Positions 1 through 9,208 of a stretch of 23,523 nucleotides of DNA are shown here, one piece after another (the stretch's first letter is position 1; every line of letters starts with the position of its first letter). This stretch comes from CAZMGV01 sp964621525 [NCBI: uncultured bacterium] (lineage in GTDB: Bacteria > JAGRBM01): the NCBI GenBank assembly GCA_964621525.1, contig CAZUMS010000036.1:59-23581 (forward strand), in the 5' to 3' direction. The notes beneath the pieces are model-generated. The model ran no database searches, was not told the DNA's origin, and saw only the letters and a list, made by a program, of their open reading frames with translations. The translations under genes and the position numbers were made by a program.

Positions 1-153
1 CCGAGCGCCTGGGGGAGTTAGGCGCCCGGGGCTATCAGGAGGAGAAGTGCTCTGATGACTCTTCCAAAGCAGTCCGCGTGCCAAGAGCTTCAAATTCTCA
101 TAACTAGCTGATTTTACTTGTATTTTTATAAATAGTCCTTCAAAAATGCTTTG
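1..153. other. Non-coding or gene-tail region, composition shift
   Basis: No complete gene is seen. Bases 5-10 and 20-25 form a 6-bp GC-rich inverted repeat with a 9-base loop. One frame stays open from the window edge to a TAG at 105-107 and another to a TGA at 53-55, so the 3' end of an upstream gene may be here, but neither tail is recognisable. From about base 90 the composition turns abruptly AT-rich compared with the rest of the window, which is usual for a regulatory region in such a genome. Confidence 0.4.
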
Positions 154-221
154 CTCATCTCAAGTATCAATTTGAGAATTTTTCTCAATGTGATACTAAT
201 AAAATCTCAAACTGAGATGAG
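154..221. repeat. Nested palindromes upstream of the response regulator
   Basis: The outer arms CTCATCTCA (154-162) and TGAGATGAG (213-221) are perfect inverse complements. Directly inside lie AGTATCA (163-169) and TGATACT (191-197), also perfect. Inside these is TTGAGAA (172-178), a TTT loop, and TTCTCAA (182-188). The pentamer TCTCA or its complement TGAGA occurs five times, including TCTCA-aac-TGAGA at 205-217. The block is AT-rich and ends about 60 bases before the ATG of the regulator gene. It could be an operator array for autoregulation or a structured 5' leader. The structure is seen directly; the role is inferred. Confidence 0.6.
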
Positions 222-279
222 GGCTCGGCTTTGATGACTGCCTGCAGGTGCAAGCGCAGGCATTCCGGACGATAAGCCC

Positions 280-1668
<1,389 letters not shown>

Positions 1669-1702
1669 CGTATGCCGCGGAATTTCCTGCCGATATCACA
1701 CT

Positions 1703-1737
1703 GACAAAAAACGGCTGTCCAACTGACAAAAATTGTC
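1703..1737 (+). promoter_or_regulatory. Probable enhancer: paired GACA/TGTC inverted repeats
   Basis: Two imperfectly spaced inverted repeats follow each other: GACA (1703-1706) with TGTC (1716-1719), and GACA (1725-1728) with TGTC (1734-1737). The two GACA elements are 22 bases apart, about two helical turns. They lie about 115-150 bases upstream of the sigma-54 promoter and 35 bases after the regulator gene, the usual distance for an NtrC-type enhancer. TGTC-containing half-sites are reported for Pseudomonas PilR. The repeats are seen; binding by the adjacent regulator is inferred. Confidence 0.6.
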
Positions 1738-1801
1738 CCTTTACAGGCCTTAACAGACCCGGACTTGGATCACGTTGCTTCACCATACATAACGGACCAA
1801 C

Positions 1802-1814
1802 CAACTTATTGATA
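1802..1814 (-). promoter_or_regulatory. Candidate IHF binding site
   Basis: The minus strand reads TATCAATAAGTTG, an exact match to the IHF consensus WATCAANNNNTTR, within a local AT-rich stretch (about 1790-1835). It sits between the putative enhancer (1703-1737) and the sigma-54 promoter (1851-1865), where IHF bends DNA to bring activator and polymerase together. The match is exact, but the motif is short and occurs by chance in AT-rich DNA. Confidence 0.55.
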
Positions 1815-1850
1815 TTATTGGTAAAATTATAACTCAGAGCCGGGCCGAGC

Positions 1851-1865
1851 TGGCCCGCGAATTGC
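1851..1865 (+). promoter_or_regulatory. Sigma-54 (-24/-12) promoter of the pilin gene
   Basis: TGGCCCGCGAATTGC carries the invariant GG and GC dinucleotides separated by exactly 10 bases and matches TGGCACN5TTGC well. Transcription would begin near 1877, giving a leader of roughly 94 bases before the pilin ATG. It is the only good sigma-54 element noticed in the window and lies directly between an NtrC-family activator gene and a pilin gene. Confidence 0.8.
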
Positions 1866-1970
1866 TTAATCTACCCCAGATGTCACAACCAGCCGTTTGT
1901 TTTGGGAGTCCAAAGGGTGGGCAACCTGACCACACGGAAGAGAAAGAACTTAAGAAAGGTTTTTACGAAA

Positions 1971-2567
1971 ATGAAGAAGAAGAACAAAGGTTTTACGCTT
2001 ATCGAGCTGATGGTCGTCGTCGCGATCATCGGTATTCTCGCGGCTGTCGCCGTGCCCCGCTTCCTGAACTTCATGGCGAACGCCCGCCGTTCGGAAGCCC
2101 GGTCAATTCTGTCGGCCCTGTACAATGCCGAAGCCGCTACGCTGGAAGGTCTGGCTTATGGTCAGGCCCAGGCGGCAGCGACTTCGACGGGCTATACGGA
2201 TGCGTTCAACGCCGGTTTCCAGCCGTCGTCGCCCATCAAGCTGTATACCACTGCCACGACTGTTAACACCCAGTCCTGCGCGCCGGGTTCGGTTTCCTGC
2301 ACGGGCCCCGAATACGACCCGCACATCAATCTGGCTTTCGATGTTGCCACCAACGCCAACGGCGATTCCCGCGGAACGTCGTTTAACGCCGCCATGTGCG
2401 GTGATCCGAACCTGGACGGCACCGCGAGCGACCAGTTCAACATTTCGAGCGACGGCGGCCGCGAGCCGGTGCTCTGCCTGGACGACCTGCTGTCAGGTGC
2501 TGCAAGCCAGGGCTCCGCAGCTGCACTTTCCTGCGGCGGCGGTGCCACCGCAAGCTCGGGCTGCTAA
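1971..2567 (+). CDS. pilA: Type IV major pilin, PilA-like
   Basis: The product is a 198-residue prepilin. It has a short basic leader (MKKKNKG), cleavage after G7, then a mature N-terminus FTLIELMVVVAIIGILAA with the assembly-critical glutamate at position 5. The hydrophobic helix is followed by an alpha-1 stem and a globular domain with six cysteines, the last ones close to the C-terminus as in many pilins. After export and processing by prepilin peptidase it would polymerise into pili for motility or adhesion. Length is close to Myxococcus PilA. An AAGG element lies 11 bases before the ATG. The frame is open further upstream: a GTG at 1917 with GGGAG 8 bases before it would give an 18-residue longer, highly basic leader. 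Expression is probably sigma-54 dependent. A minor pilin is the alternative, but the dedicated promoter and terminator favour a major pilin. Confidence 0.93.
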   Translation: MKKKNKGFTLIELMVVVAIIGILAAVAVPRFLNFMANARRSEARSILSALYNAEAATLEGLAYGQAQAAATSTGYTDAFNAGFQPSSPIKLYTTATTVNTQSCAPGSVSCTGPEYDPHINLAFDVATNANGDSRGTSFNAAMCGDPNLDGTASDQFNISSDGGREPVLCLDDLLSGAASQGSAAALSCGGGATASSGC

Positions 2568-2621
2568 TGCGCTTTGGTCGTGGTTTCCTGACCACCTGAC
2601 CCTGAACATCGGTTGACATCG

Positions 2622-2660
2622 AACCGCCCCCGGGAAACCGGGGGCGGTTTTCTTTTGTTT
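2622..2660 (+). terminator. Intrinsic terminator of the pilin gene
   Basis: A perfect 12-bp stem (2622-2633 with 2638-2649) closes a GAAA tetraloop and runs into a T-rich tract (TTTTCTTTTGTTTT). It starts 54 bases after the pilin stop. There is no T tract in the opposite direction, so it acts only on the plus strand. Confidence 0.93.
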
Positions 2661-2706
2661 TGTACGGTTTCGAAACTGGCAGCCGCAGCAAATGCGGACC
2701 AGGATT

Positions 2707-3702
<996 letters not shown>

Positions 3703-3715
3703 CCGGAAAATCCCG

Positions 3716-4444
3716 CTAGAGGTTGCGGAACTCCTCGATGAACTCCTCTTTGGTGATGAGGCCCTTGCGCGAAAGGATCCGGATCAGGGCGAGCATTTCC
3801 TTGGACGGCTTGGGGCGGGGGCCTTCGCCCGGCGCAGGGGCGGCGGGTAGCGGAATCGGCACCGGCTCCCGCCGGGGCGCCTCGGGCACATGGCGGTGAC
3901 TCTGATCCATCATCTCCTGCTGGATCTTGCTCGCCGTCGCCTCATCGGTCCCCGTCTTGAAACCGGATCCGACGCCGTAGCTGGATTCGGCCTCCGTGTC
4001 GCCGCCGTAGAAACGGCCGAGCATGGCCCGGATCTGCGAATCGACGGCGACGACCGGCTTGATCTGGCAGCCGGTCGCAAATCCGATCTCGTCCAGCGCC
4101 GGAAGGTTCGTGGGATCGCTCATGGCGAGATAAAGGACCTTCCGGGTGCCCTCTTTCTTGTGCATCACCGGAACCACGCCGAATTTCCGGGCGCGCTCGG
4201 CGTCGAGCAGGGCAATGACGTCGTCCGGGATGCTCTGTTTCGTGAGGTTGACGCTCGGGATCTTCAGGTGGCTGGAAAGGGCCTTTGCCATCACTTCCTC
4301 GGAGACGAATCCGAGGCCGATCAGCACGTTGCCGAGCCGGTCGCCCCAGCGTTTCTGTTCCGAAAGGGCGGTCTTGAGCTGCATCTCGTCGATGACGCCC
4401 GCCTCGATCAGGATCTCGCCGAGTTTTTTACGGGGCCCAGCCAT
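3716..4444 (-). CDS. Stand-alone MshEN-domain protein, candidate c-di-GMP receptor
   Basis: The 242-residue product begins with an MshEN (GspE/PilB N-terminal) domain, without the secretion ATPase that normally follows. Two copies of the 24-residue MshEN motif are visible: residues 7-30, starting [10 protein letters not shown] and ending in Q30, and residues 36-59, starting [10 protein letters not shown]. They match the LGxxLxxxGxxxxxxLxxxLxxQ pattern known to bind cyclic di-GMP, although the second ends in H rather than Q. Residues 60-147 complete the fold. A proline-rich linker (about 188-215) leads to a SHOCT-like tail (217-242, with KGLITKEEF). The ATG at 4444 was chosen because GGAG lies 5 bases before it and the domain starts at once. 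It has its own promoter and sits inside a peptide transporter cluster, 13 bases before the ATPase gene. c-di-GMP binding and transporter control are inferences. Confidence 0.82.
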   Translation of the reverse strand: MAGPRKKLGEILIEAGVIDEMQLKTALSEQKRWGDRLGNVLIGLGFVSEEVMAKALSSHLKIPSVNLTKQSIPDDVIALLDAERARKFGVVPVMHKKEGTRKVLYLAMSDPTNLPALDEIGFATGCQIKPVVAVDSQIRAMLGRFYGGDTEAESSYGVGSGFKTGTDEATASKIQQEMMDQSHRHVPEAPRREPVPIPLPAAPAPGEGPRPKPSKEMLALIRILSRKGLITKEEFIEEFRNL

Positions 4445-4521
4445 TCTCACTCCATCGGGACAGAAAACCGGTTCCGGCAGCAACCGGAGCCGCACTTCGA
4501 TCAGCGGCCAGAGGAACCTTT

Positions 4522-4551
4522 ATCATAAACCCGGCGAACGCACACTGACAA
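4522..4551 (-). promoter_or_regulatory. Sigma-70-type promoter upstream of the MshEN gene
   Basis: On the minus strand TTGTCA (4546-4551) and TATGAT (4522-4527) each match the consensus at five of six positions and are 18 bases apart. Transcription would start near 4515, about 70 bases before the MshEN ATG. It lies in the 141-base gap that breaks the otherwise tight transporter cluster, so the MshEN and OppD genes can probably be transcribed on their own. Confidence 0.55.
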
Positions 4552-4585
4552 TCGGGAATACCCCGCTTTTCCGGGCCGGATCCGT

Positions 4586-5575
4586 CTAGCGGCGGCCGGC
4601 ACGCTTGGGGTTCGAACGCGGGTCCGAGCGTTCTCGGAGCCGGTCCCCCAGGATGTTATAGGCCGTCACCGACAGGAACAGCACCACGCCGGGAAACACC
4701 ACCAGCCACCAGGCGGTCCGTGCATAGGGCTTCGACTGGCCGAGGATCTGGCCCCAGCTCGAAGTCGGAGCCTGGACGCCGAAACCGAGGAAACTCAGGG
4801 AGCTTTCCGTAAGCATCGCCCCGGCCACGTCGAAAGCCGCCGCGACGATCACCGGAGCGAGCGCGTGGGGGAGCACATGGCGGAACAGGATGGACATATC
4901 GCCGGTCCCGGTCACGCGGGCCGACAGGATGAACTCCTCGTTGCGGAGCTTCATGACCTCGCCCCTGACAAGACGGGCGATGCCCGTCCAGCCCGTAAGA
5001 CCGATCACGATCATGATGTTCCAGATGGACGGCGGCCAGAACGCCATCACCGTAAGGATCAGGAAGAACGTGGGAAAGCAGATCACGATCTCGATGAACC
5101 GGGAGATCACCATGTCCACCCGGCCGCCGAACCAGCCCGCAATGGCGCCGATCAGCACTCCGATGGCGAGGGCGATACCCATCGATACGAACCCGACCGC
5201 GAGCGACACCCGGCCGCCGTGGATGATCCGGGCGAGCACGTCACGTCCGTTCTGGTCCGTTCCGAAAGGATGCTCCGGGGAAGGGCCCGTGAGCCGCTTC
5301 GAGAGGTCGTTCGTGTCGGGCGACTGGTCGTGAAGCGGCCAGACGGCCCAGTCCGATTCCGTCATGGCTGCCATCAGATCGTCCCGGGAGAGCATCCGGG
5401 TGCGGCCATCCTCCCGGATCGCCGGAAACAGCAGGTCGCCGTTCAGCGTCATGACGACGGGCCGGTCGCTGGCGATGACCGGTGCCAGAATCGCGAGAAT
5501 CCCCACGATGAGAATAAAGGACACCGCCGTGCCGGTCAGAACCGAGCCGTAGAGATCCCGGAGAAGCTCTTTCAT
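4586..5575 (-). CDS. Oligopeptide ABC transporter permease, OppC/DppC-like
   Basis: This is a 329-residue inner-membrane permease. One transmembrane helix (about 12-35) is followed by an unusually long external loop (about 36-125) and the conserved entry to the core, FGTDQNGRDVLARIIHG (104-120). Five further helices follow, with the cytoplasmic coupling (EAA) loop at about 214-240 (EFILSARVTGTGDMSILFRH). The ATG at 5575 overlaps the stop of the upstream permease (ATGA), which fixes the start and indicates translational coupling; the open frame extends further upstream only inside that gene. Most OppC/DppC proteins have a much shorter first loop; YejE-type permeases also carry an insertion. 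It forms the translocation channel with the OppB-like subunit and should be driven by the OppD-like ATPase. Confidence 0.93.
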   Translation of the reverse strand: MKELLRDLYGSVLTGTAVSFILIVGILAILAPVIASDRPVVMTLNGDLLFPAIREDGRTRMLSRDDLMAAMTESDWAVWPLHDQSPDTNDLSKRLTGPSPEHPFGTDQNGRDVLARIIHGGRVSLAVGFVSMGIALAIGVLIGAIAGWFGGRVDMVISRFIEIVICFPTFFLILTVMAFWPPSIWNIMIVIGLTGWTGIARLVRGEVMKLRNEEFILSARVTGTGDMSILFRHVLPHALAPVIVAAAFDVAGAMLTESSLSFLGFGVQAPTSSWGQILGQSKPYARTAWWLVVFPGVVLFLSVTAYNILGDRLRERSDPRSNPKRAGRR

Positions 5576-6579
5576 TCGCCCCCCCGGTCCAGCCGGATGC
5601 GCGGATCGACGACCGAATAGAGCACATCCGAAACCAGCATCCCGACCAGCGTAAGAAAGGCCGAGATCGTCGCAATCGCCATGATGACGGGGTAGTCGTA
5701 GTTCAGGATCGCATCGAACCCGAGCCGGCCGATGCCGGGAATGCTGAAAATGCTTTCGATGATGACCGAACCGCCGAGCAGCCCCGGGAGCAGGTAACCG
5801 AGCAGCGTCACGACGGGGATGAGGCCGGTGCGGAAGGCGTGCCTCAGCAGAACCGCCGGTTCGGAGAGGCCTTTCGCCCGTGCGGTCCGGACATGATCCG
5901 CGACCAGATTCTCCAGCATGGTCGAACGGACGAATCTCGACAGGAATGCCAGCGAGCCGTACACGTAACAGACCACGGGCAGTACCAGATGGTGCGCGTA
6001 ATCCAGCACCTGCTTCCACCACGGCCAGCTCTCGGCACCGAGCGTCCGGATCCCGGTGACGGGAAACCAGTCGAACCAGACGCCTCCGGCGAACAGCAGC
6101 ACCAGCATCATTGCCGCCCAGAACGACGGTATCGAGTACAGGAAAAACAGCAGCGTCGAGACGGCCTGATCGAGTTTCCTGCCGACGATGGTGGACGAAT
6201 AGATGCCCCAGGGGATCGCCAGCAGGTAGACCAGAACGACGGAAATGACGTTCAGGGTAATCGTGACCGGCAGGGTTTCGATGATGGTGTCGGCTACCGG
6301 CCGCCGGTAAAGCCGGCTCATGCCGAAATCGAGCGTGACCGTGCGCTTCAGCCAGTTGAAATACTGGACCGGAAGCGGCTGATCGTCGCCGTAGAGCGCC
6401 CTTACCTCCTTAAGGATCTGCGCCCGCACGGCGGGGTCCGCCTCACCCTGCATGGCCTGTGTTGCGCGCAGCGTCGCCGTATCGCCCGGGGCCACCTTCA
6501 TGATGAAAAAAGTAACGGCGGTAATCCCGAGGAGAGTCGGGATCATCAGGAGAAGCCGGCGAAACAGGTAGGTCTGCAA
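5572..6579 (-). CDS. Oligopeptide ABC transporter permease, OppB/DppB-like
   Basis: The 335-residue product is an inner-membrane permease. It opens with the family N-terminus (YLFRRLLLMIPTLLGITAVTF, split here by its first helix at about 9-30) and a large external loop (about 32-105). Five more helices follow, with the EAA coupling loop around 232-252 (ARAKGLSEPAVLLRHAF). The start is a TTG at 6579 with no clear ribosome-binding site, 26 bases after the binding-protein gene; translation may depend on coupling. The family begins only a few residues before RRLLL, so no other start fits. It pairs with the OppC-like permease, whose start overlaps its stop. Confidence 0.92.
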   Translation of the reverse strand: MQTYLFRRLLLMIPTLLGITAVTFFIMKVAPGDTATLRATQAMQGEADPAVRAQILKEVRALYGDDQPLPVQYFNWLKRTVTLDFGMSRLYRRPVADTIIETLPVTITLNVISVVLVYLLAIPWGIYSSTIVGRKLDQAVSTLLFFLYSIPSFWAAMMLVLLFAGGVWFDWFPVTGIRTLGAESWPWWKQVLDYAHHLVLPVVCYVYGSLAFLSRFVRSTMLENLVADHVRTARAKGLSEPAVLLRHAFRTGLIPVVTLLGYLLPGLLGGSVIIESIFSIPGIGRLGFDAILNYDYPVIMAIATISAFLTLVGMLVSDVLYSVVDPRIRLDRGGE

Positions 6580-6605
6580 GGCGGGTTCAGGTTAGCCCGG
6601 CGGGC

Positions 6606-8330
6606 TCACGGAGTCGCGTATTTCTGGAGCGCCCTGGGCACGAACCATTCCCGGTAATCCACGCAGGGACGCGGCGTGTAGAACCGGATGTTCCGGAACC
6701 GGTTGCTGGCGGCGATGGTCGCCTTGCGACTCACGAAAAACAGGTAGGGCGCCTCGTCATAGATCAGCTTCTGCATCTCCCGCACTAGCGGAATCCGCTT
6801 TTCGCGGTCCAGCTCCCGGCGGTTCTGCTCGATCAGTTCGTCCACACGGGTGTTTTTGAAACCGGCGTAGTTGCTGCTGCCCTCGATCTCCGCCTGGGAC
6901 GAATGCCAGATCTGGTAGTAGTCCGGATCCGGCGAAAGGGCCCAGCCGAGCAGAGCGGCGTCGAAATCCCGCGTATCGAGTTTTTTAAGCAGGTTCGCCC
7001 AGTCGAGCTGAACGATCTCCATCTTTACCCCTGCCCGGCGCAGGGAGTCCTGAAAGCTGATCGCCGACTGCTCGGTCTCGGGGTTCGCCTGAACAATGAT
7101 GAGGGAAAATTCGAACGGCTTGCCGCCACGGTCCAGAATGCCGTCGCCGTTCGTATCGGCCCAGCCCGCTTCCTTGAGGAGCGCGGCTGCCTTCTGGGGA
7201 TCGTACTTGCGGGGTTCAAGGTCCGGATTCCAGTAGGGCGACTTGTCGAACTCGGTGCTCTCGATCGGCCGCGCGAGGCCCTGATAGATCTGCCTGGCGA
7301 TGGTCTCCCGGTCCATCAGGTGATGGAGCGCGATGCGGGTCTTCGAATCAGAGAACTGCGGCCGCCGCATGTTCCATCCGATGTAGGAATAGGACGGGTA
7401 GTCGTATTCGAGCCGCCAGTTTTTCGCGACGAATTCGGGTGTCGCCGCCTCGCTGAACCACTTTTCCGGCCGGACCGTAATGGCATCGAGATCGCCCTTG
7501 GTGAAGCTGATGAATTCCGCTTCCGGGTCCTTGATGAACCGGAAGATCATCCGGTCCAGATGAAGCTTTTCGTTCTGCGGTCCCCAGTATCCCTTGTTTC
7601 GGTCCAGGGTGATCGATTCCCCGCGCTTCCAGTCCACGAACCGGAGCGGCCCCGTGCCGACAGGCTTTTCGTTGGCGGGCTGGGTGTTCCAGTCTTTCCC
7701 CTTTACCTTCCCGTAATAGTGCTTTGGCATCACCGGGATGAAGCCGCCGCATACCTCGAGGGCCTTGAAGTAGATCTCCTTGAAACGGCACTCGACGGTG
7801 TCGGGACCGGTCTTCCGGATGTACTCCACCTGCGAGAAGTAGGACCGCATCTCGGCGGCGTCGACTTCAGGGTCCAGCGCCTGCTCGTAGGAGTAGATCA
7901 CGTCATCGGCAGTCATCGGCTGTCCGTCATGGAACGTGACGCCCTGGCGGATCTTGAACGTGAAGGTCTTCTGGTCCGCCCCGACCGTCCAGCTTTCGGC
8001 CAGCACGGGCTTGAGCTCCATGGTCTTGAGATCCCGGTCCACAAGGGTTTCGAAGATGAATGAAAGAACGGCACCCGAGGACGTATCGTTCGCAAGAATA
8101 GGGTTGAGCGTCGGCGGGTTTTCCCCGAGATTGCGGACGATCCAGTCGCCGTCTTCCGGTTCACCGCCCGCCGGGATTTCCGAAAGCCCCTTGCGGTTCT
8201 GGTCTTCCGCCGGAAGGGCTTCCGCCTTCGGCGCGGCCGCCGGTTTCTGCCCTCTTGTGGTTTTGCAGGCGGGGACGGCGGCCAGGACGAAAGCCGCCGC
8301 AGAAAGGACGGCAAGACGGTGAAAGGACAC
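6606..8330 (-). CDS. Peptide ABC transporter substrate-binding lipoprotein (SBP_bac_5)
   Basis: This 574-residue protein is a family 5 solute-binding protein, the periplasmic receptor of the permeases that follow. From the GTG at 8330 it starts with a typical lipoprotein signal (MSFHRLAVLSAAAFVLAAVPAC), with C22 as lipidation site; AGGA lies 7 bases upstream. The frame is open to an ATG at 8378, but that adds an alanine-rich stretch unlike a signal peptide. Diagnostic segments include the NPPTLNPILANDTSSGAV region, LVDRDLKTMELKPVLAESW, the FHDGQPMTADDVIYSYE block and repeated tryptophan-aspartate pocket motifs toward the C-terminus. Residues about 23-65 are low-complexity linker. The stop lies 26 bases before the OppB-like start. 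The ligand may be peptides, nickel, sugars or other small molecules; the family alone does not decide. Confidence 0.93.
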   Translation of the reverse strand: MSFHRLAVLSAAAFVLAAVPACKTTRGQKPAAAPKAEALPAEDQNRKGLSEIPAGGEPEDGDWIVRNLGENPPTLNPILANDTSSGAVLSFIFETLVDRDLKTMELKPVLAESWTVGADQKTFTFKIRQGVTFHDGQPMTADDVIYSYEQALDPEVDAAEMRSYFSQVEYIRKTGPDTVECRFKEIYFKALEVCGGFIPVMPKHYYGKVKGKDWNTQPANEKPVGTGPLRFVDWKRGESITLDRNKGYWGPQNEKLHLDRMIFRFIKDPEAEFISFTKGDLDAITVRPEKWFSEAATPEFVAKNWRLEYDYPSYSYIGWNMRRPQFSDSKTRIALHHLMDRETIARQIYQGLARPIESTEFDKSPYWNPDLEPRKYDPQKAAALLKEAGWADTNGDGILDRGGKPFEFSLIIVQANPETEQSAISFQDSLRRAGVKMEIVQLDWANLLKKLDTRDFDAALLGWALSPDPDYYQIWHSSQAEIEGSSNYAGFKNTRVDELIEQNRRELDREKRIPLVREMQKLIYDEAPYLFFVSRKATIAASNRFRNIRFYTPRPCVDYREWFVPRALQKYATP

Positions 8331-8401
8331 GGCTGGTTCCTGCTTTCCTGCCCCGCCGGCAGCGGCCGGCGCAGGCACATGGGCTCATCGGGCGTGGGAG
8401 C

Positions 8402-9208
8402 CTATTGCCCCTCGCCGACCCGTTCAACCGGCACTCCGCGGGGCGCCTGAAGCGTGAACAGGCTCTCGTCGAGACCGGGTTCGTTCACTGCCAGGTCGCT
8501 GTAGTCGATCTCGAGGCGGGACTTCCGGGTGGGCAGGAGGAACTGGATCCGGCGAGGCAGCTGCTCCGGGCCCTGCCGGTTTTCCCACTCCACGACCAGA
8601 ATCTCCCCGTCGGGCCCCGTCCGGCTCCAGCGGACCGGATCGTGGGTCTCGCCATCCACCCAGAAGCTGTCGAACTCGCCTTCCACCTGCGGCGTGTCGT
8701 AGCGCCATCCGCGCCGCTGGGGATCCTGCACGGGACCCTGAAGAATCCCGGACCTGATGCCCTCCGGCAGCCCGAACGGATACCCCGTCAGGGCGGCGAT
8801 GACTTCTTCTGACGACAGGGGCAGCGGAAACTGGTCGAGCATCACCCGCTGGTTCGAGGCGCCGGCGAAGAACCGCCGGTTCACGACGTCGTAGAGGAAA
8901 AGCTCACGGCAGTTACTCGCCAGATATGCCTGCGGGCGGTCGAACAGCCCGAGCACCGTCACCCGGAAGGCGCAAGGGAGCTTCACGACAAAGGTTTCGG
9001 AAAAGACGGTCTCCCGCGACGGTTCGACAAGCCGGGCCCGGGCCTCGGCCGATAGATTCCCCATCAGGGCGCGACGGGTTTCGAGATCTGCCGCCATCGC
9101 CACAGGGTCCGTAACCGGCACCCAGTTCAGGGGCGAAGGCGGCGCCGCTTTCGGTGCGCAGGAAGCGGCTGCAAGTCCGAGCAGCAGGGCTATGAAGGCA
9201 CGTTTCAT
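8402..9208 (-). CDS. Putative outer-membrane lipoprotein, LolA/LolB-like or DUF4292-like fold
   Basis: The 268-residue protein has a lipoprotein signal (MKRAFIALLLGLAAASC, lipidated C17) and a beta-rich body with alternating hydrophobic strands, such as FVVKLPCAFRVTVLGLFDRP and RELFLYDVVNRRFFAG. This recalls the half-barrel of LolA/LolB and DUF4292 lipoproteins, which bind lipid chains. I do not recognise a specific family with certainty. Its ATG overlaps the stop of the TPR lipoprotein gene (ATGA), so the two are translationally coupled. The transporter binding-protein gene follows 71 bases later. The role could be lipoprotein or lipid handling at the outer membrane; this rests on fold impression only. 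Confidence 0.75.
   Translation of the reverse strand: MKRAFIALLLGLAAASCAPKAAPPSPLNWVPVTDPVAMAADLETRRALMGNLSAEARARLVEPSRETVFSETFVVKLPCAFRVTVLGLFDRPQAYLASNCRELFLYDVVNRRFFAGASNQRVMLDQFPLPLSSEEVIAALTGYPFGLPEGIRSGILQGPVQDPQRRGWRYDTPQVEGEFDSFWVDGETHDPVRWSRTGPDGEILVVEWENRQGPEQLPRRIQFLLPTRKSRLEIDYSDLAVNEPGLDESLFTLQAPRGVPVERVGEGQ

Noticed and set aside
18-25. GTTAGGC resembling an integron attC core site
   Set aside because: There is no matching second core site, no integrase gene and no cassette-like spacing in the window.
3-107. Possible tail of an upstream gene
   Set aside because: The frame is open from the window edge, but the 34 codons match nothing I know and the stretch is too short to support a gene.
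240-261. GCCTGC/GCAGGC hairpin just before the regulator start
   Set aside because: A 6-bp stem is easily found by chance in GC-rich DNA and there is no supporting motif.
5575-6022. N-terminal extension of the OppC-like permease frame
   Set aside because: The extension lies wholly inside the OppB-like gene and has no membrane segments. The ATG at 5575 in the ATGA overlap is a much better start.
6903-8063. Plus-strand open frame of 386 codons
   Set aside because: It is antisense to the peptide-binding protein gene and has no domain of its own.
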